A stretch of DNA of 64,000 nucleotides from Polydactylus sextarius (Eukaryota; Chordata; Actinopteri; Polynemidae). The stretch spans positions 16,236,501 through 16,300,500 of the forward strand of contig CM028918.1 of the NCBI GenBank assembly GCA_016801845.1. The letters run 5' to 3'. Positions within the stretch are counted from its first letter, which is position 1. Each line of letters begins with the position of its first letter. Both the position numbers and the translations under genes were made by a program. The notes beneath the pieces were generated by a model, which saw nothing but the letters and a program-made list of their open reading frames with translations, was not told the DNA's origin and searched no databases. This document shows positions 1 through 11,079 of this stretch, one piece after another.

Positions 1-576
1 CTTTACCATCAAAGGCCAAAACAATTTTCCTCTTCAGTGCTGTGAAATATGATGTATGAAATACTCAACTTAAGTACCTTAAAACTAAACACTCAAACAT
101 ATTTTTGTCATTTTCTTTCTGTCTGAATAAATCACAAACTTTTACGCTATGGACTGTTTGTCATATGAAGACATGATTATACATCACTGGAACAGATAGA
201 TGAAGCCACCAGGGTTTGAATATTTCATGTCTAAAAATACAAAGCCAAAGACATCTCACTGGAAAAGAAGCAACAAGAGAGTTTGATTTTTTCTAAGAAT
301 TTGGCTCTCAAAGAATATTGAAATGAAGTGATGGTAAACAGACCACAAGATGGACTGACTGTGTTGTGAATTATTATTATAACTCCTCATAACCTCCTAT
401 AAATAAATCCTTGTTCATTTGTTATTTGGCATTATGTGAATCCAAACAGACTGAAAACAAAAATGTGTTAAACTAAACCTTTCCACTCTGGGCAAGAACA
501 GTAAAAACAGTTGGTTTAATGTAGATTCACACAGACAAGTTCTTCATTTACTGTCCCCCTGTTTGCTTTTTCACAG
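1..576. other. Upstream or intronic DNA of the CRIP2-type gene
   Basis: No coding exon is visible. The first usable acceptor is at 576/577, where a LIM-domain exon begins in the middle of the first LIM domain, so this stretch is most simply the 3' end of an intron whose upstream exon is outside the window. It is AT-rich. No repeat or RNA gene was recognised. Confidence 0.6.
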
Positions 577-1420
577 CATGATGGGAAGCCTTATTGCCAC
601 AAGCCCTGCTACGCTACACTTTTTGGGCCAAAAGGTAAAGTTTCTTCTTTAAACTGAAACTCTTTAATCTGTATCTGTATAATTTCCATTTTAGAAAATT
701 AAATGCTTGTGTGCATGTGTGTTATTTTTAGGTGTGAACATTGGCGGGGCTGGTTCCTACGTGTACGAGAATCCTGTCAACGAGGCCCCTGCAGCCGTTT
801 CCATGGAAACAGATGCTAAACCGGAGGAGGAGAAAAAAGCCCCTGCACGGGGACCAGTGAAGGGTGAGAAATATGTGGAGCAAAAAATAGAAAAGGTCAT
901 ATATTAGGAAGAGACATTCAGTGCCAGCTAGAACAGAATGCTATCTGGATGGATCCAGAGGTAAAAAGGTTAAAGTGAGGTGACTTTAGGTGCACAAATC
1001 ACTGTGATACATGGATAAAATCGGGAGAAACTGTCAGGGAAAGAAAACTGAGGTGACAAGAAGACAGAAAAAGTGCAAGACAGTATGTTCAACTTTGAAA
1101 ACGTACGTTAAGACATTGTACAAAAGCTGATTTCTCGACAAAGTCACAAATCTTCACATCACAATAATAATGTTTGCTTGTTATTGTTAATAAAGTTGCT
1201 ATTTCTTCACAGTAAATAATACATTGTTCCAATTTGCTGCTACTTTTTCAGCTGCAAGCTTTTCGTCTTTCTCTGGAGGACCCAACATCTGCCCCAGATG
1301 CAACAAGACGGTGTATTTTGGTGAGCAGATCGTGTCATCTTCATATCTCTCTGATTGCACCTATGTGAGCATTGGAACGTGTCTAAGTGACTAAGTCGGC
1401 TGGTTGCCATAGTGACTGTT

Positions 1421-1451
<31 letters not shown>

Positions 1452-2186
1452 CTCTCTCTCTCGTGCAGCTGAGAAGGTGTCGTCTCTCGGGAAGAACTGG
1501 CACAGACCCTGTCTGCGCTGCGAGAGATGCAGTAAGACTCTGGCTCCCGGCAGCCATGCAGAGGTGAGATACGAGTGAAAGCGTGTCAGGATGTTGTGTA
1601 ACAATACTACACTCAAAAAACTGTACTCCCTGGTATTTCTTGTGATTTGTCCCTGTAGTTATTTGTTTATTTATTTTGAAATGTAATATCAAGGTTGAAC
1701 ATGCAGAAAGCGTAGGTATGAAATGAAATGTCAGTCAGTGAAAACACACTTAATGGTTTTATTGTCCCTCTGTTTCAGCACGATGGACAGCCGTACTGCC
1801 ACAAACCCTGCTACGCTGTGCTGTTTGGACCCAAAGGTATGCAGACAGAGCATTATAGGGCCTTGGGCAACAGGGGGAGCTAGTACCTTTATAGCACAAA
1901 AATATCAGGGTTTCTTCTTGTGCTTCGGCTTTGCTTTTAAGGATCAGTCCACACAAATTACTCCATCCATCCATCTTCTACCACTTTCAGGGTGACAAGG
2001 GGACACAAATTACTCACAAAATCTAATTTTCCCTTTAATGTAACTGTAGCTGTGCGTATACTTTAATGTTATTAATTCAGGTTTTCAGATATCCCTCCCG
2101 TTTCCGCTCTGTTGTGAACAGGTGTGAACACTGGAGGTGTTGGCAGCTACATCTACGATGAACCCGAAGCTGAGGCTCAGCCTTGA
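577..2186 (+). CDS. crip2: Cysteine-rich LIM protein, CRIP2 type (5' part outside window)
   Basis: Six coding exons are visible: 577-634, 732-863, 1252-1320, 1469-1563, 1779-1836 and 2122-2186. They join in frame to 158 codons ending in TGA. The first exon enters phase 0 at HDGKPYCHKPCYATLFGPKG, the end of LIM domain 1, followed by GVNIGGAGSYVYE. A Glu/Lys/Ala/Pro-rich linker leads to a complete second LIM domain: CPRCNKTVYF, then AEKVSSLGKNWHRPCLRCERC, then HDGQPYCHKPCYAVLFGPKG. The C-terminus is GVNTGGVGSYIYDEPEAEAQP, very like mammalian CRIP2. CRIP proteins are small cytoplasmic or nuclear zinc-binding adaptors without enzyme activity; CRIP2 is linked to vascular and muscle cells. The 58-nt exon pair (577-634 and 1779-1836) reflects the internal LIM duplication. 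CRIP3 is the main alternative, but its C-terminus is different. Linker and tail favour CRIP2. Confidence 0.88.
1421..1462 (+). repeat. TC/TCTA microsatellite next to a splice acceptor
   Basis: A run of TC dinucleotides passes into TCTA tetranucleotides and back to TC. It ends six bases before the AG at 1467-1468 that opens the third-from-last crip2 exon, so the repeat doubles as the polypyrimidine tract of that acceptor. Confidence 0.9.
1962..2000 (+). repeat. Possible tail of a dispersed fish repeat
   Basis: A short block with repeated ATCC followed by ATCTTCTACC resembles a tail motif found at many dispersed repeats in fish genomes. It lies in the last crip2 intron. The rest of the element is not recognisable, so this is only a fragment call from memory. 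Confidence 0.35.
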
Positions 2187-4152
2187 GCCACCGACGCTGC
2201 CTCCATCATCCAGATGAAGTCCCACCACCAGGACAAGCGGTGTCTCTTTGATTTGCCTTCAGACGTCATGGTGACGAATGATATATACTGCACTCACAGG
2301 GAGGGATATTTAGATGTTTATGTTGTACTTGTATATTGTTTATATATCTATTTTTTGTACCGAAACAAACCTTTAATATGTCCTCCCATGAGAGTTTCAG
2401 ATCAGTTTCTTGGTTCTCTTTGCCAAATAATACTTACTAACTAGTCTATTATGTCGTGGATAAAAGCGCCTGTGTTTTTTCACTCATGCTTAATAGTTTT
2501 TTTAGACTTTTGTGCACTTGAAACATGTACTGTATGAAAAAAACAAGTACCAGCCCACCACTTTATTGTCAGTGTATTTTGAACTAGTTCATCGTGGCTG
2601 AAGGATGACAGTGACAGTGTACGATGGACACAAGATGTGCATTTTACTGAATGTGACAAAGGTGAGTTTTCTACAGTAAAACTGTGTGATATCAACCCTG
2701 TGTTCAGTGTCAGTAAATGCGTGTTTGTACTTACTGTACGTCGTTGATCCAGTTATAATTACCAGTATGTTATAATTAACAACCTAGAGTAACACACAAT
2801 TTCCCATCATTTTTAAGTTAAATCTTCAAATGACCAACAACCCCAAACCTAAAGAAATTCAATTTACAATAATATGAATGGGACAAATGCAGAATTACAA
2901 TTAAGCAACTTCCAAGTATTTTTGAATCAATTTTTTTTGAACAATTAATCAGTAATTGATAATAAGAGTTATTGTCTGATGACAATAACTCGACAGTCAC
3001 AAAATGACAACAGGTCCATTTCTCAGTGTCTTCAAACATACCAACCATGACATACCATTTTTTACGTCAATTACTGTTGTGTCCCGCCTTCAAAAGGTGC
3101 AGCAAAACAAAAATGTAAAACGTCACTTATTGTTGGCACCGCCCCTTTACGGGAAACAGCTGCCCGGAAGAGGAGATGTGTCAAGCTACACACGATAATA
3201 TCAGATTGGCAAACATTGTATAGAGAATAATAGCATAAAACAGAACGTGAGTGCAAACTCTAGATGTTTGGAGTTCATGTTACACTGTAGGTCCAATAAA
3301 ATTTAGACATTATATATTTTGAATCTACTACATTTATCTAAGTATGTATGTATGTTATGTAAGTTAAGTTAGTGTTGTGAATATGATAATTTTCACTATG
3401 AAATCAGTTCTACAAGTTTTATCAACCAACATACATAATTAGTTTATAGAAAACCAACAATAAAAGATGAAACGTTATTTGCGTATACTTGAATATAGTG
3501 TATACTGTGTTCATAGGTTCATATGCAAATATTTTAATTAAAAAACACACTAACAGCTGTCAGATAGTTGCAGAGTTAAAATCCATGAGTTGCAGCTCAT
3601 AATAACAAATATAGCATTTACGTTTATATTTTATATCTTAAAATTTTAATATTTGATTATGAGTACAAAAATTCAGAGCCTGTGTGTATTTAGTGATGTT
3701 TTTATTGCCGATACCTCAGCAAACTATCCAGTGTGAACAGAGAATTTTATGCACTACACACACTGTACAGTGTTTCTCTTTGACCAGTTGTCAATAAGCC
3801 ATCTTATTTTGAAAATCACAACCGGAAGTTGTTACTTCATGTCGGTTAGCTTAGCATCTGTGCTACTTCTGCCTCTTTAAGCTCGCTAACACGGACGCGC
3901 CATCACAGACAAAGGCGTCTATCGAAATTTTTAGCTGCAGAAATAATTAATACCCCACAAGACTACACCCAGTAACTTCTGATACGACAATTTAACGTTA
4001 TAGTCGTTAACCAGCTATTTGTGCGGAAGGGCATCTTGGAAAAGAAAGCATATTATCCATCTAGCTAACTGTTAGCTTGTGACGTTGTTAGCTAAACAGT
4101 TTAGCCGCAGAGGAATTTCACAGCCCGTTTATGTTTTCGCCACATCAGAGAA
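2187..4152. other. crip2 3'UTR and intergenic region
   Basis: The beginning is the crip2 3'UTR, whose end cannot be set. The middle is AT-rich with no gene seen. From about 3820 the DNA becomes less AT-rich and holds the likely promoter and 5'UTR of the PNRC-family gene. Open frames here are short and match no family. Confidence 0.6.
3821..3829 (+). promoter_or_regulatory. ETS-type site upstream of the PNRC-family gene
   Basis: ACCGGAAGT, a full consensus ETS/GABPA site, lies about 325 bp before the start codon at 4153. The surrounding region has no TATA box. ETS sites of this kind are common in broadly expressed TATA-less promoters. The motif is seen; its use is inferred. Confidence 0.45.
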
Positions 4153-6357
4153 ATGTTGGACGGATCTCCGGCTCACAGCGATGAAGCCAACATTGGCAAC
4201 GTCGAAAACAACAACCCGGTAACGCTGATTTCCAGCAACGATGGGGTGAACACGGGTAACAAAGCGAGGCAGGCGCTGCTGAAGAAAGGGGGAAGGAAGC
4301 TGAGGACGACGACGCCGCTGCACCACCAGAAATCCCCGAAAAACAGCCCCAACGCCCGCTTGTCTGACCACAACAACAACAACACTCCTCTGACTGCCTC
4401 ATCTGCCAACAGACCCGCGTCTCAGCCCGGTACCGAGCTCCCTGTCGGTACACAGACGGTACTGACCCTCCATCATCTCAAACAGGGAGCCAGGAAAGAG
4501 GTGAGCTCCTCGGGTTGTTGACGCTATCATCAGCCGCACCGCTGACTGGCCTCGAGGGGTGACTGATAAACAGATGATGTTTACAACTAAGTTAGGTTCT
4601 TCGTGAGGTCAACAAGTGGTTCTTTAAGCCCAATATTTGCACATTCTTTGCTCTTGATCAGCCAAAAACTTTTAGAATAAAACCCAGACCTACAGGCTGC
4701 AAACTCATAAAATTGTCAGCAAATGTTCGCAGATCCTTTACTGAAACAGTAAAACACATTGTACCAACATGATAGTATATTTGAATCGGTGATGATTTAT
4801 TATTTTGGATATCTTGTTTTTTCTTGGCAGTGTTGAATTTATAATAACAATAAATCATAGTTAGTGCAGTTGGTAGCTAAATACAGCACAATATATTATG
4901 TGTCAACTTTTAATTTTGAAAACATAAATATTTGTCTCAAGATTGGTTTGTAAATTTATCTTATTTTTGGACAAAAGCATAACACTGGGAGACACCAGCA
5001 TGGTCGATGTCAAATTGGAGTTCTGCCTTTTGTCATTGTCCTGACATTAGTTAGTAATCAGTAGAGAAAGTTGTTTTCGGTCCTGAGATGTGTGTTTACA
5101 AACCCTCAGTAATTTACCTTTAAAACTATCAAGCAAATAGATTTTTGAAATAAAGGGGATTTAATCATGACAAAATCCACTGTAGCGCCTGAGGCAAGTT
5201 GAAGTGACGCAGTTACTAATCCTTGTGGTGCAGGAAGTAGTCATGTGATGAACAAACTCAACCGTCTTCCTCTTTCTGTCAACCACTTCAGCAAAGGGAG
5301 AAAAAAGTCCCTGGTTGCACAGAGCTGACAGACTTTGTAAAATAAAAGAAGAGGAAGCTGAGGGTTTTGCAACACTCAATGAAACGGAACAAGTGTTTTT
5401 TGATGTTGAAAGTGCATTAAATGTGAGCAATGAAAAGCGGCAAGTTGACACTTGTTGTCTTTACTTGTTGTGAGGTGCGCTAGCTTCTCTGCTAGGTGTG
5501 TGATAGTTGCAGAAAAAAACTGGTGGAAATCCCAGAATATACATATTATTATTATTTTTTCACCTTAGCGTGGGTACGGATTATGTAGCACACGATGATG
5601 TCGATGAATGTTTTGTTTTGTTTGACCTAAAGTGCTACATGGAAAGATATTCTGTTTACTTTCTCATATGACATTAAACCCACACATTTTAGCAGCTGGA
5701 ATCTGTATATGTTTGACATTTGATTGAATAAATGACTGAAATAAGCTGTTGTCAAAATAGCCAGCTGTTATTCACTCAGCTCTGCACTTCAGACTATATA
5801 AATATTGTCATCTGTGTCATTTCAGTATAACATTTGTAACATCGTTTGATCAGTAACAGTACGTTTCCATTTTGTAGCTGCTGAAATCCAAAGGTGGCAG
5901 ACTGGAGCGAGGGACTGTGCAGCCAGGAGGCCAAACTGTCCGTAACCTTCCCCGACACGAGCAAATGACCCAGAATTTGAACACCAGGAGCCACAAACCC
6001 AAGCAGGACCAAACACCCGCTGTGTCTCACACCACAAAGAAGAAAGATCTCAGCAGTCCTAATAAGCAGTCCTCCCTCCATCACCATCTTCCCTCACGGG
6101 AGCAGAAAAAGCCCCTCCACGCTTCCAACATCATGAAGATTGTGAGCGCGCTGCCTGCTGAAACTGCGCCCGAATACCTCAAAGACGGTGAGAAGGTCTA
6201 CGCTGGAGCCAAGTTCAGTGAGCCGCCCTCACCCAGTGTCTTACCTAAACCGCCCAGTCACTGGGTCGGAGAAAACGAGCCTCAACCCAGCAACCAAAGT
6301 AGAGAGCAAATGACTGTTCATTTAAAGTCACTGCTGAAGGTTCAGGATACGTCATGA
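4153..6357 (+). CDS. pnrc1: Proline-rich nuclear receptor coactivator family protein
   Basis: Two coding exons, 4153-4500 and 5878-6357, splice in phase 0 to a 275-residue protein. Residues 225 to the end carry the PNRC signature: the proline-rich SH3-binding motif SEPPSPSVLPKP at about 230-241, and a nuclear-receptor box LKSLL at 265-269 inside HLKSLLKVQ. The rest is low-complexity sequence rich in Asn, Ser, Pro and basic residues, as expected of this disordered family. PNRC proteins bind nuclear receptors through the LxxLL box. PNRC2 also links the decapping factor DCP1A to UPF1 in mRNA decay. The two-exon coding layout and length above 200 residues fit PNRC1 better than the single-coding-exon, roughly 140-residue PNRC2, but the paralogue call rests on that. 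The start at 4153 is the first ATG of the open frame. Confidence 0.83.
4501..5877 (+). other. Intron of the PNRC-family gene
   Basis: GT-AG intron (gtgagc...tttgtag) of 1,377 bp in phase 0. A minus-strand open frame near 5161-5451 matches nothing recognised. No repeat was identified with confidence. Confidence 0.75.
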
Positions 6358-9215
6358 CCACACTCTGGATTTTCAGATTTTGAAATTGGAGCGTACCTGT
6401 TTAAAATCTGACCGATGACGAATGCCAACGATTGGAAAACTTAAAATGCAGTAAATTGAGTTTGGCCTTTAACACACTGCAATACAATGTAGGGAGTTTT
6501 TTATTATTATTATTATTATTATAAATATTAATACAGTTTTCCATTAACCAACACGCTGCCTGCATTTGTGAACATTTAGGAGCTGCCATGTTGTTGCTGG
6601 AGGTCTGTCTGACATGCTGTGTATGTCAGACTTTTAATACTTTTTTGTTGCTAGAAAAAAGAGGGTAAAAAATAAGGTTTTTGTGTAATTTTGAGAACTG
6701 TTTGTTATTTTCAAGAAGTGAACACAGAGCGAGTGAGAGCGAGAGTTTGAGTCTCCAGCAGCAACACGATCAGTGTCTCATGTTTACATTATGCAAAATG
6801 ACGATGGCACTTTCTTTATGAAGACTTTTGAAAAGGCAGCCTCCCGTTGGTCGACTTTTTAAAGATCTTGTGTAAATGTACATAATATATTGTAAACATA
6901 TATTTGTGTATATTTTTCCTTGTTATTTTAACTGAGATTCTAGTTTTGTTACTGAGGTTTTTTCAAAAAAAAAAAAAAAGAAAAAAAAAAAAAAAAAAGA
7001 CAAAAGAAAAAAAGGCCCCTGCAAACTGAGGCACTTTGTTACAGCTCCTTCAGTGTGAGGCACAGTGGACGTAAGAAAGACTTTTCTTACCAAATTGCAC
7101 TGAAATAAAAGTCAGGAAGGGCAGGAAAATTAACTTTGTTGATCCAAAGCTTGACCAGCCACTTTGATGAATTCACCAGCACAGGAGAGCAGCTTCCACG
7201 TCCTGGCCGGTTACGTTTCAAAATGGCTTGGATAGCGGACAAATCAAATCACGCCGCGGTCAGAAACGACCAGACGGCGGCCGAAGTTCTTCCCCTTCCT
7301 TCTCCGAGCGTGGGTCCAGCTGGGCGAAAGAGCCTAGAGTGGAATCAGGGACTGTGAAGCTGACGAGGCTGCTGACGCCTCAGCGACCTGAAGACGAGAC
7401 GTCAACGTGAAAAGTCTCACAACGAGCTGCTGCAGAACGCCGACGCCCAGATCGAGTGCTTTTTCTTTTACTTAATTGCACTGATGTAGAGCACGTCCAC
7501 ATTTATCCGACTGCGTTTTGAACTCTCGTCATATGTTTTCCGGCGTCTGTCCACACACAAAGCTTTTGTTTTTCTCACTTGAAAATAGCGATGTTGCGAA
7601 ACAGCGGGTGAATGAGAAAACACGGCTTACTTTTCTTTGCGATCGCTCATTTTCAGCTCCGTTTTTCAGTTTTGTATGATGATAATCTGGTGCTCTAAAG
7701 GACAGTTAATCCGACAAAACAAGACGTGTCAGTATGTCGCTTTGACATACTAATTAATCCGTAATGAAAACATTAATTAGTTGAAGCATTAGACAGAAAC
7801 ATAAAAGAGTCATTTGATCGGCATCACTGGCAGCCCACTAATGTGGCATTAATTTTATTATCTGGCAGTAAAACAGATTAACAAATGTAGTAAAGTGAGG
7901 ACAACCTAAAAATAAGCGATTGCAAAGAGCAGGAAGGGACAGACGACAGTTACAGAGGTTTTGTCCAGTTCTTTACCAGACGTTTGTGAAAATGAGACAC
8001 AGTTGACACGTCGCTGTTTGACACTGTGTGAGATCTTTACCAGAACAAGACAACACTAGTGTGAATACAAAGTGTTTTTATAAGTGAGTTGCATTTTTTT
8101 TTTTTTAAATGACATGGCCTCATGTGGATGTAGTCTTTCCTTCTCTGTATATTTTGGATTTCTCATTTTAAAATGGGACTTTATTTCACATACCTCGTCT
8201 TTACATTTTCTTTTTTTTCCGACATTCTTAAAAGCGCGATCGCATTTGCCAACAGAGCAGTACGTGTCGAATTTAATACAGATGATTGTGCAATTACCAC
8301 ATGTATTTTTGTTTCTTTATTTCTTTTCTTTTCTTTTTTCTTTTTTTTTTTTTACCGTAGTAGTTTCCATGGATGCAGGCAGCTGCTGGATCGTGTTTCT
8401 TGACCTCTGTGACGTCACGTCAATGGAAAATTGTATTAATGTAGCAAAAAAAAAAAAAAAAACTGCCCATTTTATTGCAGTGTATTAACATTGTTTCATT
8501 CCAGTTACAAGAACATGTATAACGAATCGTCCCACCCATCTCATAATTTGGGAAAAAAAAAAAGTTTTTATGAAACCTTTCATATCTAAATTATATTAAA
8601 ATATTGGTTACCCCTACTATGTGTTGCTTTGTTTTTGTTGTTATTTTATTAAAACCTTTTTTATCTACAGAGTAAAAAAAAAAAAAAAAAGAACATTTAT
8701 TTATTTATTTAGTTTTATTTTTTTTTAAAATTGGTTTAATGGTGAGAAAGTTACAAATGATGTAAAATGACATCACAATGGTAGAAAGTTTCCAAACAAA
8801 TCTAAAACTTCTGCTAATAACATCAGTTATTTTGGAGAGCTGGGAGGAGTGGGCTGTCCTGAGGGATTTAATAGTTATTACTATTACATTTTACCTGATT
8901 TATGATTTTCACAAGACTCTTAACTGCTTTTAACACACAGGGTTTCGAGGGATCGGTGATTTCTGTGGTTGTTTTACACCATCGGATGCATCCTGTGCAA
9001 TCACGGTTTTACACAACTTGAGACTACTGATAAAACTGCTGCGTTCAGGTAGCAGTAAACAGAGTAATTGGTAAAGACAATGCTGATAATCTTTGATCTG
9101 TTTTACTGGCATTAATGCTTTTATCTTTTTTTTTTATCAGTGTTGGTAAATATTTTTTTTTTGGGTCACCTGCTGCCACGATAGTAACTTTTAGCCGAAT
9201 GAGGAACCGTCAGCT
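6358..9215. other. PNRC gene 3'UTR and intergenic region
   Basis: The first part is the 3'UTR. It contains a TAT-rich run at 6500-6520, an A-rich tract at 6966-7015 and an AATAAA at 7104-7109 that could end the transcript. A locally GC-richer island covers about 7195-7460. Further poly-A and poly-T runs lie at 8330-8350, 8444-8461 and 8673-8690. A complete palindromic CRE (TGACGTCA) is at 8410-8417, without a gene to assign it to. No coding gene was recognised. Confidence 0.55.
7104..7109 (+). terminator. Candidate polyadenylation signal of the PNRC-family gene
   Basis: Canonical AATAAA 747 bp after the stop codon. It is the first canonical hexamer noticed downstream on this strand. Use is inferred. 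Confidence 0.45.
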
Positions 9216-9223
9216 TATAAATA
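9216..9223 (+). promoter_or_regulatory. TATA box candidate of receptor gene A
   Basis: TATAAATA lies 136 bp upstream of the gene A start codon. A transcription start near 9245 would give a 5'UTR of a little over 100 bases. Position and sequence fit; no other evidence is available. Confidence 0.4.
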
Positions 9224-9271
9224 TACCGTTATGTTGTCATTAGTCAGTGACTAATAAAATTGAGACACCAG

Positions 9272-9279
9272 GAGGAAGT
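9272..9279 (+). promoter_or_regulatory. PU.1-type Ets site upstream of receptor gene A
   Basis: GAGGAAGT, the purine-box core bound by PU.1/SPI1 in myeloid and B cells, lies 80 bp before the start codon. The same octamer lies about 72 bp before the start of receptor gene F (33814-33821). Confidence 0.45.
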
Positions 9280-9358
9280 GACAAGTCCATGTCACCAAAA
9301 AAAACTAACTGGACAAATGTTATTTTATTAGATCCCCATTGAGCGAAGAGACAGCAAC

Positions 9359-11079
9359 ATGCCGGGTTTCACATGGATTCAAGCTACATCATTTCTGGTG
9401 CTGAGTCATTTGACAGGTGAGTCAATACTTAAAAGTTATTCTACTAGAGGACGTTTATTTAATCTCTATTGAACAGGATGTAACATATTTCTATATGTTT
9501 TGTTTCCTTCGTAGCTGCAACAGGGCAGAGTGTTTCAGACGTGATTGTCAAATCGGGAGATGAAGTTACTTTGCCGTGTAAAGACGTCAGCAAGGATTAC
9601 AATAGATGTGAAAATGTTGACTGGTTTTACAGAGCATATCCCTGGACTGATATAATGGAGCTGGTTAAATTTGGGAAGATTCAACAATCCATATCAGGAG
9701 GCTTGAATGTTGCAGACTGTTCTCTGGTCATAAAGAATGTCACAGACGACCACACTGGCCTATACACCTGCAGAGTGTACAAATCAATAGGAAAACAAAG
9801 TCATGACACTCACACCAATGTGTCTGTTGTTTTAGGTGAGTATTTGCTATATTTATTTACTATATTTACTGAGTATATCACTGTTTCTTTGATATAAACA
9901 TCACTTTTTTTAGAGCAATATGCTGAAGTTTCTCTTACAATTTCTCCATCTCCATCACCAGTGACTCAGTGGCAAGAAAACAATACAATGAATTTAGGGT
10001 GCACGGTGTTTTCATACGAGCACTGTGCATACAAGTTGGATTGGCTGTTTGTGGAAGATGGCAGAGATGTACAGATATCACAACGTTACTGCCAGACCAT
10101 GGCCTCCTTTTCCACTTCTCATTTTCTTTACACGTCAAAGGCGTACCAGTTATTCAAGTGTAAAGTGACAGACTCCAAAACCGAAGAGGTGCATCTGTTC
10201 ACCTTGAACCCACAGGCCTCAGGTGAGAAACATGTCAGAATAAGAGTTGTTTAAAATGACTTCATCCTGATTTATCCCACAATCAATACTTAATCATTTG
10301 ATAGATTTCAGGTTTTGATATTCTTTCATGATTCATTACGTCCTCTGGTACTTTGTGCTAAATAACCTCCCATCATTAGGTAACATTAGCATGCTAACGT
10401 GCCACAGTGTTCAGATGTAGTTTAGGATGGTATCAAGCTAATGCTTGTTTAACAGCACTGCTACTAAAAACTGTGGACTGATAGTAACTGAGATGTCTTA
10501 GTCTGCACCAACCAGGCCTGACCAGATGACATTGCCATCTCTAGAGACGTGCCACTAATATGGTGAAACAGATGCACTTCTGCTTTTTACTTTTTTCGCC
10601 AACTTGTTTTCTTTTCCACAGCTCGTACACACTGTTCTACTCTGAACTACATCATGCTGGCGATGCGCATGGTTGAAATCCTCCTGCTCACTGTGATCAC
10701 TCTTCTTCTTTTCCAAGCTCAAAGTGAGAAAATTCACACAGACGTCTCTAAGGTAGCAAACTGTGAGCAATGAGTGGAAATGTTTACTCTGTGTTTTATT
10801 TTGTAGGGGCCTGGAAGCTGTCTGAGAACAACACTGTGAGTGGAAAATAAATATGTGTAAAATGAAACGTACTGTGAACATGTCCGTGTATTTCTTCTTT
10901 TGACACAGCAACAACATTTACGAACTACATTCAGCGTGTGTTTATTTGAATTTAACTCCTGCGTGTGTTGTTGTGTTTCACAGGGGCATAATAATCTAAG
11001 GGGGCGTGATAAGACAATGGACTATGAAAATGTCGGAGATCCTTCAGCTTTGGTCAAACAAAAGACAACTTCAGCATAA
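9359..11079 (+). CDS. Receptor gene A: two-Ig receptor with arginine in the TM segment and YENV tail
   Basis: Six exons, 9359-9416, 9515-9835, 9962-10222, 10622-10723, 10807-10835 and 10984-11079, join in frame to 288 residues. Exon 1 is a signal peptide. Exon 2 is a V-type Ig domain with the Cys pair in VTLPCKDV and GLYTCRVY, core tryptophan in VDWFY and extra cysteines in NRCENVDW and ADCSLVIKNV. Exon 3 is a second Ig domain (LGC...FKCKV). The TM exon spans residues 214-247, with Arg229 and Glu232 near the outer end of a Leu-rich stretch. That layout resembles mammalian receptors that pair with FcR gamma (LILRA, FCAR, GP6). The short tail ends with DYENVGDPSA; YEN fits the Grb2 SH2 consensus pYxN and there is no classical ITIM. 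This is a teleost family of unnamed CD300/pIgR-like receptors. The activating role is inferred. Confidence 0.85.
10350..10480. repeat. Probable dispersed fish repeat fragment in a gene A intron
   Basis: The block containing TTAGCATGCTAACGTGCCA, with following AGCTAATGCT-like words, resembles a widely dispersed teleost repeat. The call is from memory of such motifs. The intron (10223-10621) is longer than its neighbours, which fits an insertion. Confidence 0.35.

Noticed and set aside
4129..4453. Three minus-strand frames across PNRC exon 1
   Set aside because: Antisense shadows of the coding exon, which has the family's features on the plus strand together with exon 2.
8410..8417. Perfect palindromic CRE (TGACGTCA)
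   Set aside because: An eight-base motif by itself; no promoter or gene start nearby to support function.
8084..8488. Phe-rich 134-codon frame
   Set aside because: Driven by poly-T and T-rich sequence; no homology recognised and no splice context.
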